Assembly: GCA_937877595.1 (NCBI GenBank)
Contig: CALFIY010000095.1
Span: forward strand, 1 to 36,059
Source: an uncultured Prevotella sp.
GTDB lineage: Bacteria; Bacteroidota; Bacteroidia; Bacteroidales; Bacteroidaceae
Direction of reading: 5' to 3'
Length of the DNA stretch: 36,059 nucleotides
Shown here: positions 8,829 through 16,455 of the stretch, piece after piece
Layout of the letters: each line of letters opens with the position of its first letter
Position numbering within the stretch: position 1 is the stretch's first letter
The notes under the pieces: model-generated
What the model was told of the DNA's origin: nothing
The model's database searches: none
Seen by the model: the letters and a program-made list of their open reading frames with translations, nothing else
Program-made: the position numbers and the translations under genes

Positions 8829-8933
8829 TCATCTACTGCTGTTTTTTTTAAAATTACAGCTGTTCTGACGAAAATTAAAACTGTTTTTAAAAAAATTACA
8901 ACAGCTGTAATTTTTGAAAAAAGCGTTGAAAAA
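8829..8933. repeat. Degenerate 21-bp tandem repeat array (copy A)
   Basis: AAAATTA tracts begin at 8850, 8871 and 8892, exactly 21 bp apart. Between them lie cores such as ACAGCTGT and ACTGTTTT. The flanking 21-mers at 8829 (ACTGCTGT followed by a T run) and at 8913 look like more degenerate units. The array sits between the two divergent -33 elements of rnr and the sirtuin gene. It contains 28 nt (from 8871) that match, in reverse complement, part of the array upstream of cysS. Confidence 0.75.
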
Positions 8934-8970
8934 AAAATTGGCACTCAAAAGAGAATGTGCGAAAAAAAAG

Positions 8971-9001
8971 TTGCCCGTGTAAACAGAAAGGCGTAACTTT
9001 G
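8971..9001 (+). promoter_or_regulatory. Promoter of the sirtuin-merR operon
   Basis: TTG (8971-8973) and TAACTTTG (8994-9001), followed by C, are separated by 20 nt. The leader to the ATG at 9031 is about 25 nt. Confidence 0.6.
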
Positions 9002-9030
9002 CACACGCACATAAAATATTAATAAGGTGT

Positions 9031-9741
9031 ATGAAAAAGAAGATAGTAATACTGACGGGAGCAGGAATGTCGGTGGAGAGCGGACTGAAAACGTTTCGCG
9101 ATGCCGACGGACTGTGGGAGGAATATCCTGTAGCAAAGGTTGCCACTCACGAAGGATGGGAGGACGACCCGACGCTGGTGACAAACTTCTACAACATGCT
9201 GCGCAAGAAATGTCAGGGAGTGCAGCCTAACGAGGGGCACCGCCTGGTGGCCGCGCTTGAGCAGCACTATGATGTCACGGTGGTTACACAGAATGTTGAC
9301 AACCTGCATGAGGTGGCCGGCTCAACGAATGTGATTCATCTGCACGGCGAACTGATGAAGGTATGCTCCAGTCGTGACGTTGACGACCCTCGCTACATAC
9401 GCCAACTTACTGCCGACGACTGTGAAATAGAGCCGGGGACGCTGGCAGGTGACGGCTCGTTGCTGCGCCCGTACATTGTCTTCTTCGGTGAAGGCGTTCC
9501 CAATATCAGTATCGCAGCGGAGGCATGTGCCGAGGCTGATATCTTTGTCGTGATAGGTACTTCGCTGGCTGTCTATCCTGCGGCGGGGCTTATCCACTAT
9601 GTGCGGCCTTCATCGCCGGTCTATATTATAGATCCCAATCCGATACAGGCAGGAGAGCGGGTGGTGCAGTTTGCGACGGGGGCTTCTGAGGGAATGCGCC
9701 AACTCACTGCATTGCTGGCAAAGCAGCGTGGTGAAGAGTGA
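9031..9741 (+). CDS. Sir2-family NAD-dependent protein deacylase, zinc tetrad not visible
   Basis: The protein has 236 residues. Sirtuins remove acyl groups from lysines using NAD+. Rossmann-fold and catalytic motifs are present: GAGMSVESGLKTFRD (10-24), TQNVDNLHEVAG with the NAD-binding Asn/Asp (86-97), catalytic His105 in HLHGE, FFGEGVP, and VIGTSLAVYPAAG. The small zinc-binding module is unusual. Only two cysteines (Cys112 and Cys131) lie in the region where four normally form two CxxC pairs, so structural zinc is probably absent. The class III acyl-selectivity motif Tyr-x-x-Arg reads YNML-R (Tyr54, Leu57, Arg58), shifted by one residue. Deacetylase versus desuccinylase activity is therefore open. 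Its own promoter precedes it and a merR-like gene follows 41 nt later. Confidence 0.9.
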   Translation: MKKKIVILTGAGMSVESGLKTFRDADGLWEEYPVAKVATHEGWEDDPTLVTNFYNMLRKKCQGVQPNEGHRLVAALEQHYDVTVVTQNVDNLHEVAGSTNVIHLHGELMKVCSSRDVDDPRYIRQLTADDCEIEPGTLAGDGSLLRPYIVFFGEGVPNISIAAEACAEADIFVVIGTSLAVYPAAGLIHYVRPSSPVYIIDPNPIQAGERVVQFATGASEGMRQLTALLAKQRGEE

Positions 9742-9782
9742 AAAAATAATATTATAGTGACAAAGCAGTAGAGGAAATAACT

Positions 9783-10133
9783 ATGGCACTCAATCTGAAC
9801 AAAAACCTGAAATTGTACTACTCCATCAAGGAGGTAGCCGAGATGTTCGATGTTAACGAGAGTACGCTGCGCTATTGGGAGAGCGAGTTCCCCTTCCTGA
9901 AGCCGAAAAACAGCGGACCGGCCAAGATACGGCAGTATCAGCAGAAGGATATAGACCAGATACGGCTGATACACAACCTTGTCAAGGTGAGAGGCTTCAA
10001 ACTGGCTGCTGCGAAAAAGATAATCAATTCCAACCGCGACGGTGCAGACCGGAGTGCCGAGGTGCTAAGCAGGCTCATCACGGTGCGTGACGACTTGCAG
10101 GCACTGCGCAAGCAACTGAACTTTCTCGAATAG
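9783..10133 (+). CDS. MerR family transcriptional regulator (short)
   Basis: The protein has 116 residues. The N-terminal winged helix-turn-helix of the MerR family is clear: LYYSIKEVAEMFDVNESTLRYWESEFPFLKP, followed by IRQYQQKDIDQIRLIHNLVKVRGFKLAAAKKII. The C-terminal ~35 residues form a short helix (LSRLITVRDDLQALRKQL) suited to antiparallel coiled-coil dimerisation. There is no cysteine pair or separate ligand-binding domain, so the inducer is unknown. GAGGAA at 9771-9776, 7 nt before the ATG, is one of the few Shine-Dalgarno-like sites in the window and supports this start. The gene is likely cotranscribed with the sirtuin. It ends 17 nt before the convergent pectinesterase, and no terminator hairpin is evident. 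Confidence 0.9.
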   Translation: MALNLNKNLKLYYSIKEVAEMFDVNESTLRYWESEFPFLKPKNSGPAKIRQYQQKDIDQIRLIHNLVKVRGFKLAAAKKIINSNRDGADRSAEVLSRLITVRDDLQALRKQLNFLE

Positions 10134-10150
10134 TCCGGCAGAAATGGTAT

Positions 10151-11164
10151 TTACGGCTGGGGCTGCCATGTGTCGTGAATGGCAAAGACAACCTCAGGCG
10201 TAATTTTTTGTGCGTCGCGCTTTGACAGTTGTTTGCTCCACACCACGCGCTTGCTGACGTCGGCTCCCTCTCCTGTGTTGTTGTATTCCAAGTAGCGTGC
10301 TGTGGCTTTTGCTGCCTCTCGCCAGTGATGCCACCCTTCGGGACGTATCTGTTTTGGCAGTGAGCAGTTCATAAAGAGCGTGTAGCCATAGTCGCGCCAT
10401 GGACGGCCGAGATAGACGCGGCTGATGTCTTTGGCAGCGGTTATCTCGCAGTTGTTGAAGATATAGCCGTATGTCACATCCTGCGGCGTGGATGCAGCAG
10501 TGATGTAACTGTTTGCCTTGCAGTGTATATTGCAGTGCTCAAACCATGCCGTGGAAGGACCGAAGATGAAGTCGGTGGTTCCTTCTATGTAGCAGTTGGA
10601 GAAATAAAGGCGTGTCTTGGCGTTGCCGGTGTACACGGTGTCTTGATTGCCGAGGAAGCGACAGCCGATGAAGGTCAGACGGTCGCCTTCGGTGTGAAGG
10701 GCTACAGCCTGGCCAAGACGTGCTGCATTATTCTCGATGGTGAGATTTTTCAGTGTAATACGGCTTCCCTCTATCTTAAGTGTGTATGTGCGGAAAGTGC
10801 CAATCTTCTGTGGCTCTGATTTTGCCGTCAATGGTGAAATGTCGGCAGAGATGTTGGCATGGTCGTCCCAGGTGATAATGGTATGCTCGCTGCTCTCACC
10901 GCACAGTTCAACATTTGTAAGCCACTGGGGGAGGATGAGTTTCTCTTTGTACACACCATTCTTAATGTATATCACTTTGTGATAGTCCATAAAGGCACGG
11001 CATACTTCAATGGCTTCTCCTACAGTGCGAAACATGCCTGTTCCGTCGCGTGCCACGGTGATGGTGTCGGGATTGTCGTATGTCGATGCAGCCTTGATGT
11101 CGCTTGCCCACAGGCAGCAGAGTGCCGACAAGACGGCGATAAGCAGATGGCGTGAGTGTGTCAT
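10151..11164 (-). CDS. Pectinesterase (CE8), secreted
   Basis: This 337-residue enzyme removes methyl groups from pectin homogalacturonan. The signal peptide MTHSRHLLIAVLSALCCLWASDIKA precedes a right-handed beta-helix. All CE8 signatures are present: GQAVALHT (Gln152), GNQDTVY (Gln174, Asp175), TTDFIFG (nucleophile Asp198) and LGRPWRDYG (Arg254). The enzyme should be active in the periplasm or outside the cell. It starts 9 nt after the relA/spoT stop on the same strand and no -7 element is visible before it, so it seems to ride at the end of the parA-spoT transcript. No pectate lyase or SusC/SusD pair is nearby. Confidence 0.93.
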   Translation of the reverse strand: MTHSRHLLIAVLSALCCLWASDIKAASTYDNPDTITVARDGTGMFRTVGEAIEVCRAFMDYHKVIYIKNGVYKEKLILPQWLTNVELCGESSEHTIITWDDHANISADISPLTAKSEPQKIGTFRTYTLKIEGSRITLKNLTIENNAARLGQAVALHTEGDRLTFIGCRFLGNQDTVYTGNAKTRLYFSNCYIEGTTDFIFGPSTAWFEHCNIHCKANSYITAASTPQDVTYGYIFNNCEITAAKDISRVYLGRPWRDYGYTLFMNCSLPKQIRPEGWHHWREAAKATARYLEYNNTGEGADVSKRVVWSKQLSKRDAQKITPEVVFAIHDTWQPQP

Positions 11165-11173
11165 GGTATTTTG

Positions 11174-13447
11174 TTACATTATTTGGTTTACGTCTTGTAT
11201 GCCTTTTATCTTTTTCAGTTCTTCCACGATTTTGCGGGCATCTTCGCGGTCGTGAATTCTCAATTCTATCGTGCCGTCGAACACTCCCTCTTCGCTGCCG
11301 ATGGTAAGCCGGTGGATGTTGACGTTCATCTGTGAGGTGATAACTTGCGACACATCAACCAGAATGCCCATGCGGTCGATGCCTTGCAGACGGATGGTGG
11401 CATCGAAGAGCAGGCGCTTGTGCATGTCCCACTTGGCATCGAGTATGCGATTGCCGTAACTCGTCTTCAGACGATTGGCCACGGGGCATGCCCTCTTGTG
11501 GATTTCTATGCGCTGCTTGTTGTCGATAAAGCCAAGGATGTCGTCGCCAGGAATAGGATGGCAGCAGTGCAGGAACTTGTACTGGGAGATGTTGGTGTCG
11601 TTGATATAAATGGGCTTCTTCCTGTTGAAGTTCTCTGGAACGACAAAGAGGTCTTGCTGCTCGCTGGCAGTCTCCTGCTTTGTCTGTTTGCCGTGGCCAA
11701 GGAACGGCACAAGACGGCGCCAGCCTTTCTTGCCTGTGGATGTGTTTTTCCCGTTAAGTTCGTCAAGGTCTTTCTCTCCGAGAAGAATTGTCTTGTCGCC
11801 AACAGCCTGGAAGAAATCTTCGCGGCTCTTTGTGTCGTGGAAAACAGCAAGTTGGTCGGCTGCAGCGGTGGAGTTGATGATGTCGTTCTTCTTTGCGAAG
11901 TCTTCGAAGATGGCTTCGCCTTTCTTCTGGAGTTCTCGCCCGTTGCGCCTGAGGATGGCCTGTATCTTTGCCTTCGCTTTTGCTGAACTTACGAAATTCA
12001 TCCACGAGGGTTGTACGTGTTGTGACTTCGATGTGAGGATTTCCACCTGGTCGCCGCTCTGAAGTTTGTGGCTCAGAGGTACTAATTTGTGGTTCACTTT
12101 GGCACCTATACAATGTGAACCAAGGAATGTGTGGATGGAAAAGGCAAAGTCGAGGGCTGTGCAGCCTGCTGGCATTGTGCGTATTTCTCCCTTCGGAGTG
12201 AAAACGAAAATCTCTGATGCAAAAAGGTTCAACTTGATGGCGTCAAGGAAGTCCATGGCGTCGGGCTGTGGGTCGTCGAGGATTTCCTTTATGGTGCGCA
12301 GCCACTGGTTGAGTTCGCTTTCGTCCTCGGTAATCTCGCTGTGCTCGCCATCCTTGTATTTCCAGTGTGCGGCAAAGCCCTGCTCTGCGATTTCGTTCAT
12401 CCTGTCGCTCCTTATCTGCACTTCTATCCAGCGGCCCTGGCGTGACATCAGGGTAACATGGAGAGCCTGGTAGCCATTGGTCTTAGGATGATTGAGCCAG
12501 TCGCGCAGGCGGTCGGGATGGCTCTTGTAGATTTTTGATATGGCCACATAGATATTGAAACATTCGTTGACTTCTTCTTCACGATGCTGGGGAGTGAAGA
12601 TGATGCGCACGGCAAGGATATCGTATATCTCATCAAATGTGACGTGCTTGTTCTGCATCTTCTGCCATATGGAATATGGCGATTTCACGCGCTCTTTAAT
12701 CTCGTATTTTATGCCCATCTGCTGCAGGGCCTTCTCTATGGGTGCAGTAAACTGGTCGAACAGTTCGTGGCGTGAGGCTTCTGTGGAAGCCAGTTTTGAT
12801 TTTATGCTGTTGTACTCATCGGGATGCTCGTACTGGAACGACAGATTTTCAAGTTCCGATTTTATTTTGTTAAGCCCAAGCCTGTTGGCTAATGGAGCAT
12901 AGATGTATAGTGTTTCGCCGGCAATCTTGTATTGCTTGTTGGCAGGCTGCGACTCCAGCGTACGCATGTTATGAAGACGGTCGCAAATCTTGATGAGAAT
13001 GACACGGATGTCGTCGCTCATCGTGAGTAGCAGTTTCTTGAAGTTTTCGGCTTGGGCCGAGGCCTGTTCACCGAAAATGCCTCCCGAAATCTTTGTCAGT
13101 CCGTCTACGATTTGCGCTATCTTCGGGCCGAAGATGTTTTCTATATCCTCTGTGGTGTAGTCGGTGTCTTCTACTACGTCATGAAGCAGTGCAGCGCAGA
13201 TACTTGTAGAGCCCAGTCCTACTTCCTCGCATGCTATCTGTGCTACGGCAATCGGATGCATGATGTAGGGCTCGCCGCTAAGTCGTCGCACGCCCTTGTG
13301 CGCCTGGCGTGCAAAGTTGAAGGCTTTGGTTATGATGTCAACCTTCTTCCTGTGGCGCGATGACAGATAACTATCCAAGAGGTGTTGGAAAGCACCATTT
13401 ATCAACAGGTTGTCCGCAATGGCTTGTTTTGTCTGCTCGTCGTCCAT
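11174..13447 (-). CDS. Bifunctional (p)ppGpp synthetase/hydrolase, RelA/SpoT family
   Basis: This 757-residue long RSH enzyme sets the level of the alarmone (p)ppGpp. The N-terminal HD hydrolase domain is intact: His64, LLHDVVEDT with His89-Asp90 and Glu93-Asp94. The synthetase domain follows at about 220-385 (RVKSPYSIWQKM, YDILAVRIIF, NGYQALHVTL, WIEVQIRS). The C-terminal half has a TGS domain (about 415-480; MPAGCTALDFAFSIHT), a zinc-finger/helical region with HCCHPIPGD, and an ACT domain at the end (MGILVDVSQVI). With both catalytic sites intact it is likely bifunctional. It lies 37 nt behind the lytic transglycosylase gene without its own obvious promoter. Confidence 0.95.
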   Translation of the reverse strand: MDDEQTKQAIADNLLINGAFQHLLDSYLSSRHRKKVDIITKAFNFARQAHKGVRRLSGEPYIMHPIAVAQIACEEVGLGSTSICAALLHDVVEDTDYTTEDIENIFGPKIAQIVDGLTKISGGIFGEQASAQAENFKKLLLTMSDDIRVILIKICDRLHNMRTLESQPANKQYKIAGETLYIYAPLANRLGLNKIKSELENLSFQYEHPDEYNSIKSKLASTEASRHELFDQFTAPIEKALQQMGIKYEIKERVKSPYSIWQKMQNKHVTFDEIYDILAVRIIFTPQHREEEVNECFNIYVAISKIYKSHPDRLRDWLNHPKTNGYQALHVTLMSRQGRWIEVQIRSDRMNEIAEQGFAAHWKYKDGEHSEITEDESELNQWLRTIKEILDDPQPDAMDFLDAIKLNLFASEIFVFTPKGEIRTMPAGCTALDFAFSIHTFLGSHCIGAKVNHKLVPLSHKLQSGDQVEILTSKSQHVQPSWMNFVSSAKAKAKIQAILRRNGRELQKKGEAIFEDFAKKNDIINSTAAADQLAVFHDTKSREDFFQAVGDKTILLGEKDLDELNGKNTSTGKKGWRRLVPFLGHGKQTKQETASEQQDLFVVPENFNRKKPIYINDTNISQYKFLHCCHPIPGDDILGFIDNKQRIEIHKRACPVANRLKTSYGNRILDAKWDMHKRLLFDATIRLQGIDRMGILVDVSQVITSQMNVNIHRLTIGSEEGVFDGTIELRIHDREDARKIVEELKKIKGIQDVNQIM

Positions 13448-13484
13448 ACTGTGCTGGTTTTTAATTATCTGTATGTTTTTGCTG

Positions 13485-14759
13485 TTACTTGCGTCTGCGG
13501 CTCTTGGCGGCAGAGCGTTTGCGCGTTGTCGTGGTGCGCTTTCGCGACGCTGCCGTGCGCCTGTTTCTTGTAACTTTCGACTTCCGTCCCTTGGTGTATC
13601 GCGTGCTCTTGCGATAGTATGTCGGGGTATAGTCGTTTACTTCCACCTGGGCTCGTTTCGTGAGAAGTTCATCAGCACGGTATTTGTAGATGGTGTCTTC
13701 CAACTCTATAAATCTGCTGATGTCGCTCTGCGATAGGCGGAGTGCGTATGGCTCTGTTGCACCTGGTATGATGTCGCGCCTGTACATCGGGTTTAGAGAG
13801 CGCAGTTCTTCTATATCCAGTCCAAGCACGTGAGCCACCTGCTCAAGATGCAAGTTGCGGCTTACCATGACGGTGTCGGTATTTGTAGGCAACTTGCTGG
13901 TCATAGGACAGATGTTGTGCTTGGAATAGTAGGTCATCATGTAGTTCGCAGCAATGAAGGCAGGAACATAGCCGCGCGTTTCTTTCGGCAGATAAGGGTA
14001 GATACGCCAGTAGTCGCGCTCGCCATTGGAGCGCTGTATGGCACGGCTTACGTTGCCTGGTCCACAGTTGTAGGCTGCAATAACCAGATTCCAGTCACCA
14101 AAGACCTTGTATAAGTCACTAAGGAAATGGGCTGCAGCGTATGAGGCCTTGACAGGGTCGCGTCGTTCGTCAACCAGTGAGTTGACTTGCAGTCCATATT
14201 GTTTTCCTGTAGTGAGCATAAACTGCCACAAGCCCGTGGCGCCTACGCGAGATACGGCTCGTGGGTTGAGTGCCGACTCTATGACAGGAAGGTATTTCAG
14301 TTCCAAGGGTATCTGATATGCTTCCAGCGCTTCCTCAAAGATTGGTATGTAGAAGTTGCCGGCTCCGAGTGCATATGCAATGGTGCGGCGCAGACGTGTG
14401 CTATAGCGGTCGATAAACTGTTGCACAACGCTGTTGTGAGCCATTTCCATTACTGTAGGCATGCGATACAAACGGTCAATGTATACCTCTGCAGGGTACG
14501 ACGGGTTTTCGTCGCGCATGTTACAGTCGCCAGCGGTGAGATATGTCTTCGCCATATACTCATTAAGCAGGCTGTCAAGGTCGTAGGTCATGGCTTCTGG
14601 GAATTCGATGATTTCCTCATTGCCGCTTTTGTCCATGACGACAAGTTCGTCTTCCTCAGCCACCTCGTCATCGTCGCTGTCTACAACGTCCTGGCTCCAT
14701 GCTGAAAGAGCAACACTTATCAGGACTGCAATGGTCATCAATATTCTCTTGTGTGTCAT
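13485..14759 (-). CDS. Lytic transglycosylase (MltD-like, SLT domain)
   Basis: The protein has 424 residues with a signal peptide (MTHKRILMTIAVLISVALSAWS). It cleaves peptidoglycan glycan strands with 1,6-anhydro product formation. The SLT domain spans about 130-290: LKYLPVIESALNP with catalytic Glu161, GATGLWQFM, and AAYNCGPGNV. An acidic linker (DSDDDEVAEEDE) follows the signal peptide. After the SLT domain there is a LysM-like stretch (LEQVAHVLGLDIEELRSLNP). It ends in an unusual tail of ~40 residues made almost only of Lys, Arg, Thr and Ser, likely a peptidoglycan, polyanion or nucleic acid contact. The gene sits 4 nt after the DUF5683 gene in the parAB run. Confidence 0.9.
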   Translation of the reverse strand: MTHKRILMTIAVLISVALSAWSQDVVDSDDDEVAEEDELVVMDKSGNEEIIEFPEAMTYDLDSLLNEYMAKTYLTAGDCNMRDENPSYPAEVYIDRLYRMPTVMEMAHNSVVQQFIDRYSTRLRRTIAYALGAGNFYIPIFEEALEAYQIPLELKYLPVIESALNPRAVSRVGATGLWQFMLTTGKQYGLQVNSLVDERRDPVKASYAAAHFLSDLYKVFGDWNLVIAAYNCGPGNVSRAIQRSNGERDYWRIYPYLPKETRGYVPAFIAANYMMTYYSKHNICPMTSKLPTNTDTVMVSRNLHLEQVAHVLGLDIEELRSLNPMYRRDIIPGATEPYALRLSQSDISRFIELEDTIYKYRADELLTKRAQVEVNDYTPTYYRKSTRYTKGRKSKVTRNRRTAASRKRTTTTRKRSAAKSRRRK

Positions 14760-14763
14760 TGTC

Positions 14764-15528
14764 CTAAAAATTCAGGCTACAGTTTACGCCCAGCGACTGA
14801 GCCTGCAGTGGCTTGCTTGTCTGCTGGATAGGCATTACTGTAGGTTCTATTCTTAAACTAAGATCTTTGGAAATGTCGAATACGGAGAGTTCTGCATCTA
14901 CGTACGCATCGATAACAGAGAGTGCATACACGCCAATCATCACGAAGAAACTCATGTCGCGCCAGCGGCGGTATTTGTCTTTGCGCGTCTTGAAGATTTG
15001 CTTGTATCGCGTTTCGTTTGCGCCAGTAATCTGTGTTCCAAGATGCAGGAACTTGTTGTAACTGGCAGTGCCCGGATCGTCATCCATAATGTCAAGATAT
15101 GCTTGCGAATAGTCTTTGTACATCATGTTGTTCCACGTCAGAGCATAAATGCATCCAATGAAGCCGCCATAAACAATGGGGAGTTTCCAGTATTTACGGT
15201 TGTAAATCTGGCCCGCACCGGGCAAAACAAGTGCAAGCCACAGGGCACGCTGCGGATCTGGAGTCCACGTCGCCCAGTCGCGGTGCTGGCGTGTCGCCCT
15301 TGCCGTGTCGCGTCTTGCAACGTATAAAGTGCCTTCGTTTAAGCCTTGGGTAATAATCTTAGCAGAGTCTGCACTCACCATAGAGTCTAATCTTGACATC
15401 AATATCTCTATGCTGTCTGCTTTATTGCTGTACTCCGGAATGGTGTCTGCGCGTTGAGCCCCGACCATGACGCTTAACGGAAGCATCATGCACACAAAAA
15501 AACATCTTATGGCACAGCACGCTTTCAC
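14764..15528 (-). CDS. DUF5683 domain protein, membrane-associated
   Basis: The protein has 254 residues and belongs to the Bacteroidota family DUF5683, of unknown function. A signal peptide or N-terminal anchor (FFVCMMLPLSVMVGA) is followed by a charged linker. The conserved core DPQRALWLALVLPGAGQIYNRKYWKLP runs into a hydrophobic hairpin (about 94-132). A further membrane-like helix is at about 191-213 (SFFVMIGVYALSVIDAYVDA). The DxxxA-LPGAGQxYN-xYWK core is the family hallmark. It starts 3 nt after parB and ends 4 nt before the lytic transglycosylase gene, so it is almost certainly cotranslated with them. A link between the segrosome and the envelope is an inference from position only. Confidence 0.85.
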   Translation of the reverse strand: MKACCAIRCFFVCMMLPLSVMVGAQRADTIPEYSNKADSIEILMSRLDSMVSADSAKIITQGLNEGTLYVARRDTARATRQHRDWATWTPDPQRALWLALVLPGAGQIYNRKYWKLPIVYGGFIGCIYALTWNNMMYKDYSQAYLDIMDDDPGTASYNKFLHLGTQITGANETRYKQIFKTRKDKYRRWRDMSFFVMIGVYALSVIDAYVDAELSVFDISKDLSLRIEPTVMPIQQTSKPLQAQSLGVNCSLNF

Positions 15529-15531
15529 TGT

Positions 15532-16455
15532 TTACTTCACGTTGTCAAGAGCATTCATTATATGCTCCAGTTGTTCTTCGTTGTCGTAGGAAATACTTAT
15601 TTTGCCTTTTCCTTTTGGTGAACAGGTCATCTGAACCTTTGTCTGGAAAAAGTCGGTAAGCCGTTGCTTCAGTGCGGAAAACTCTTCTGGCAACTGTGTC
15701 TTTGCCGCAATTCTGCCTTTTGCAGTTTTAACGTCGTTGCCACTCTTCAACTGCTGAACCATATCTTCCACCTGACGTACGGAATACTGGTTCTTCTGCA
15801 GTTCCTTGAATAGTTTGATTTGCTGCGATGGACTTTCTACGGCCAGTAAGGCACGTGCGTGTCCCATGTCAATCTCGTGCTCCTTCAGCGCCATCTGCAC
15901 CTGTGCGGGCAGTTTCAGCAGGCGCATGTAGTTTGTCACGGCGGCGCGGCTCTTTCCTACACGTTCTGATATTTTCGCCTGTGTCATTCCTGTTGTCTCT
16001 GCCAGATGTTGGTACGCCAGTGCTATTTCTATGGCGTTGAGGTCTTCGCGCTGTATGTTCTCCACGAGTGCCATTTCCATCACACCCTGGTCTTCTACAG
16101 TGACTATGTAGGCAGGAATCTTTGTCAGTCCTGCTATTTGAGAAGCGCGCCATCTGCGCTCTCCTGCTATTATCTGATATTTGCCTGTCTCTACCTTGCG
16201 CAGCGTGATGGGCTGTATTATTCCCAGTTCCTTTATGCTGTTGGCAAGTTCCTGCAGAGCGTCTTGGTCGAATTCGCGGCGTGGCTGATTTGGGTTTGGC
16301 TCTATCTGTGATATCTCTACTTCGTTGAGATTTGACGAACCTTCTGTCTTTACCTCGCTCTTGGTGTCGATAAGCGCGTCAAGTCCACGCCCAAGACCTA
16401 TGTCGTCGAGCCCGCGACCAAGCACGTTGCGGTCGTATTTTTTCCTTACTGCCAT
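15532..16455 (-). CDS. parB: Chromosome partitioning protein ParB
   Basis: This 307-residue CTP-dependent DNA clamp loads at parS and guides origin segregation. The N-terminal CTPase region has the Arg box GERRWRASQIAG after IEPNPNQPRREFD. The central helix-turn-helix is MTQAKISERVGKSRAAVTNY, and the C-terminal ~60 residues form the dimerisation domain. The first ~25 residues (RGLDDIGLGRGLDALI) match the conserved ParA-contact segment. The start overlaps the parA stop in a TAATG arrangement, giving translational coupling. No full palindromic parS was found in the window. Confidence 0.96.
   Translation of the reverse strand: MAVRKKYDRNVLGRGLDDIGLGRGLDALIDTKSEVKTEGSSNLNEVEISQIEPNPNQPRREFDQDALQELANSIKELGIIQPITLRKVETGKYQIIAGERRWRASQIAGLTKIPAYIVTVEDQGVMEMALVENIQREDLNAIEIALAYQHLAETTGMTQAKISERVGKSRAAVTNYMRLLKLPAQVQMALKEHEIDMGHARALLAVESPSQQIKLFKELQKNQYSVRQVEDMVQQLKSGNDVKTAKGRIAAKTQLPEEFSALKQRLTDFFQTKVQMTCSPKGKGKISISYDNEEQLEHIMNALDNVK

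Larger units (their letters stand above)
8729..9030. other. Divergent rnr / sirtuin intergenic region (302 nt)
   Basis: There is no convincing gene here. From left to right it contains the rnr leader and the rnr promoter inside a 38-nt box duplicated upstream of cysS (8770-8807). It then contains a 21-bp-phased AT-rich repeat array (8829-8933) and the sirtuin promoter (8971-9001). A minus-strand frame (8762-8944) is open across the array and is discussed as a finding, not called as a gene. Confidence 0.8.

Noticed and set aside
8829..8933. CRISPR array reading of the 21-bp repeats
   Set aside because: Units are contiguous, degenerate and AT-rich, with no unique spacers and no cas genes nearby.
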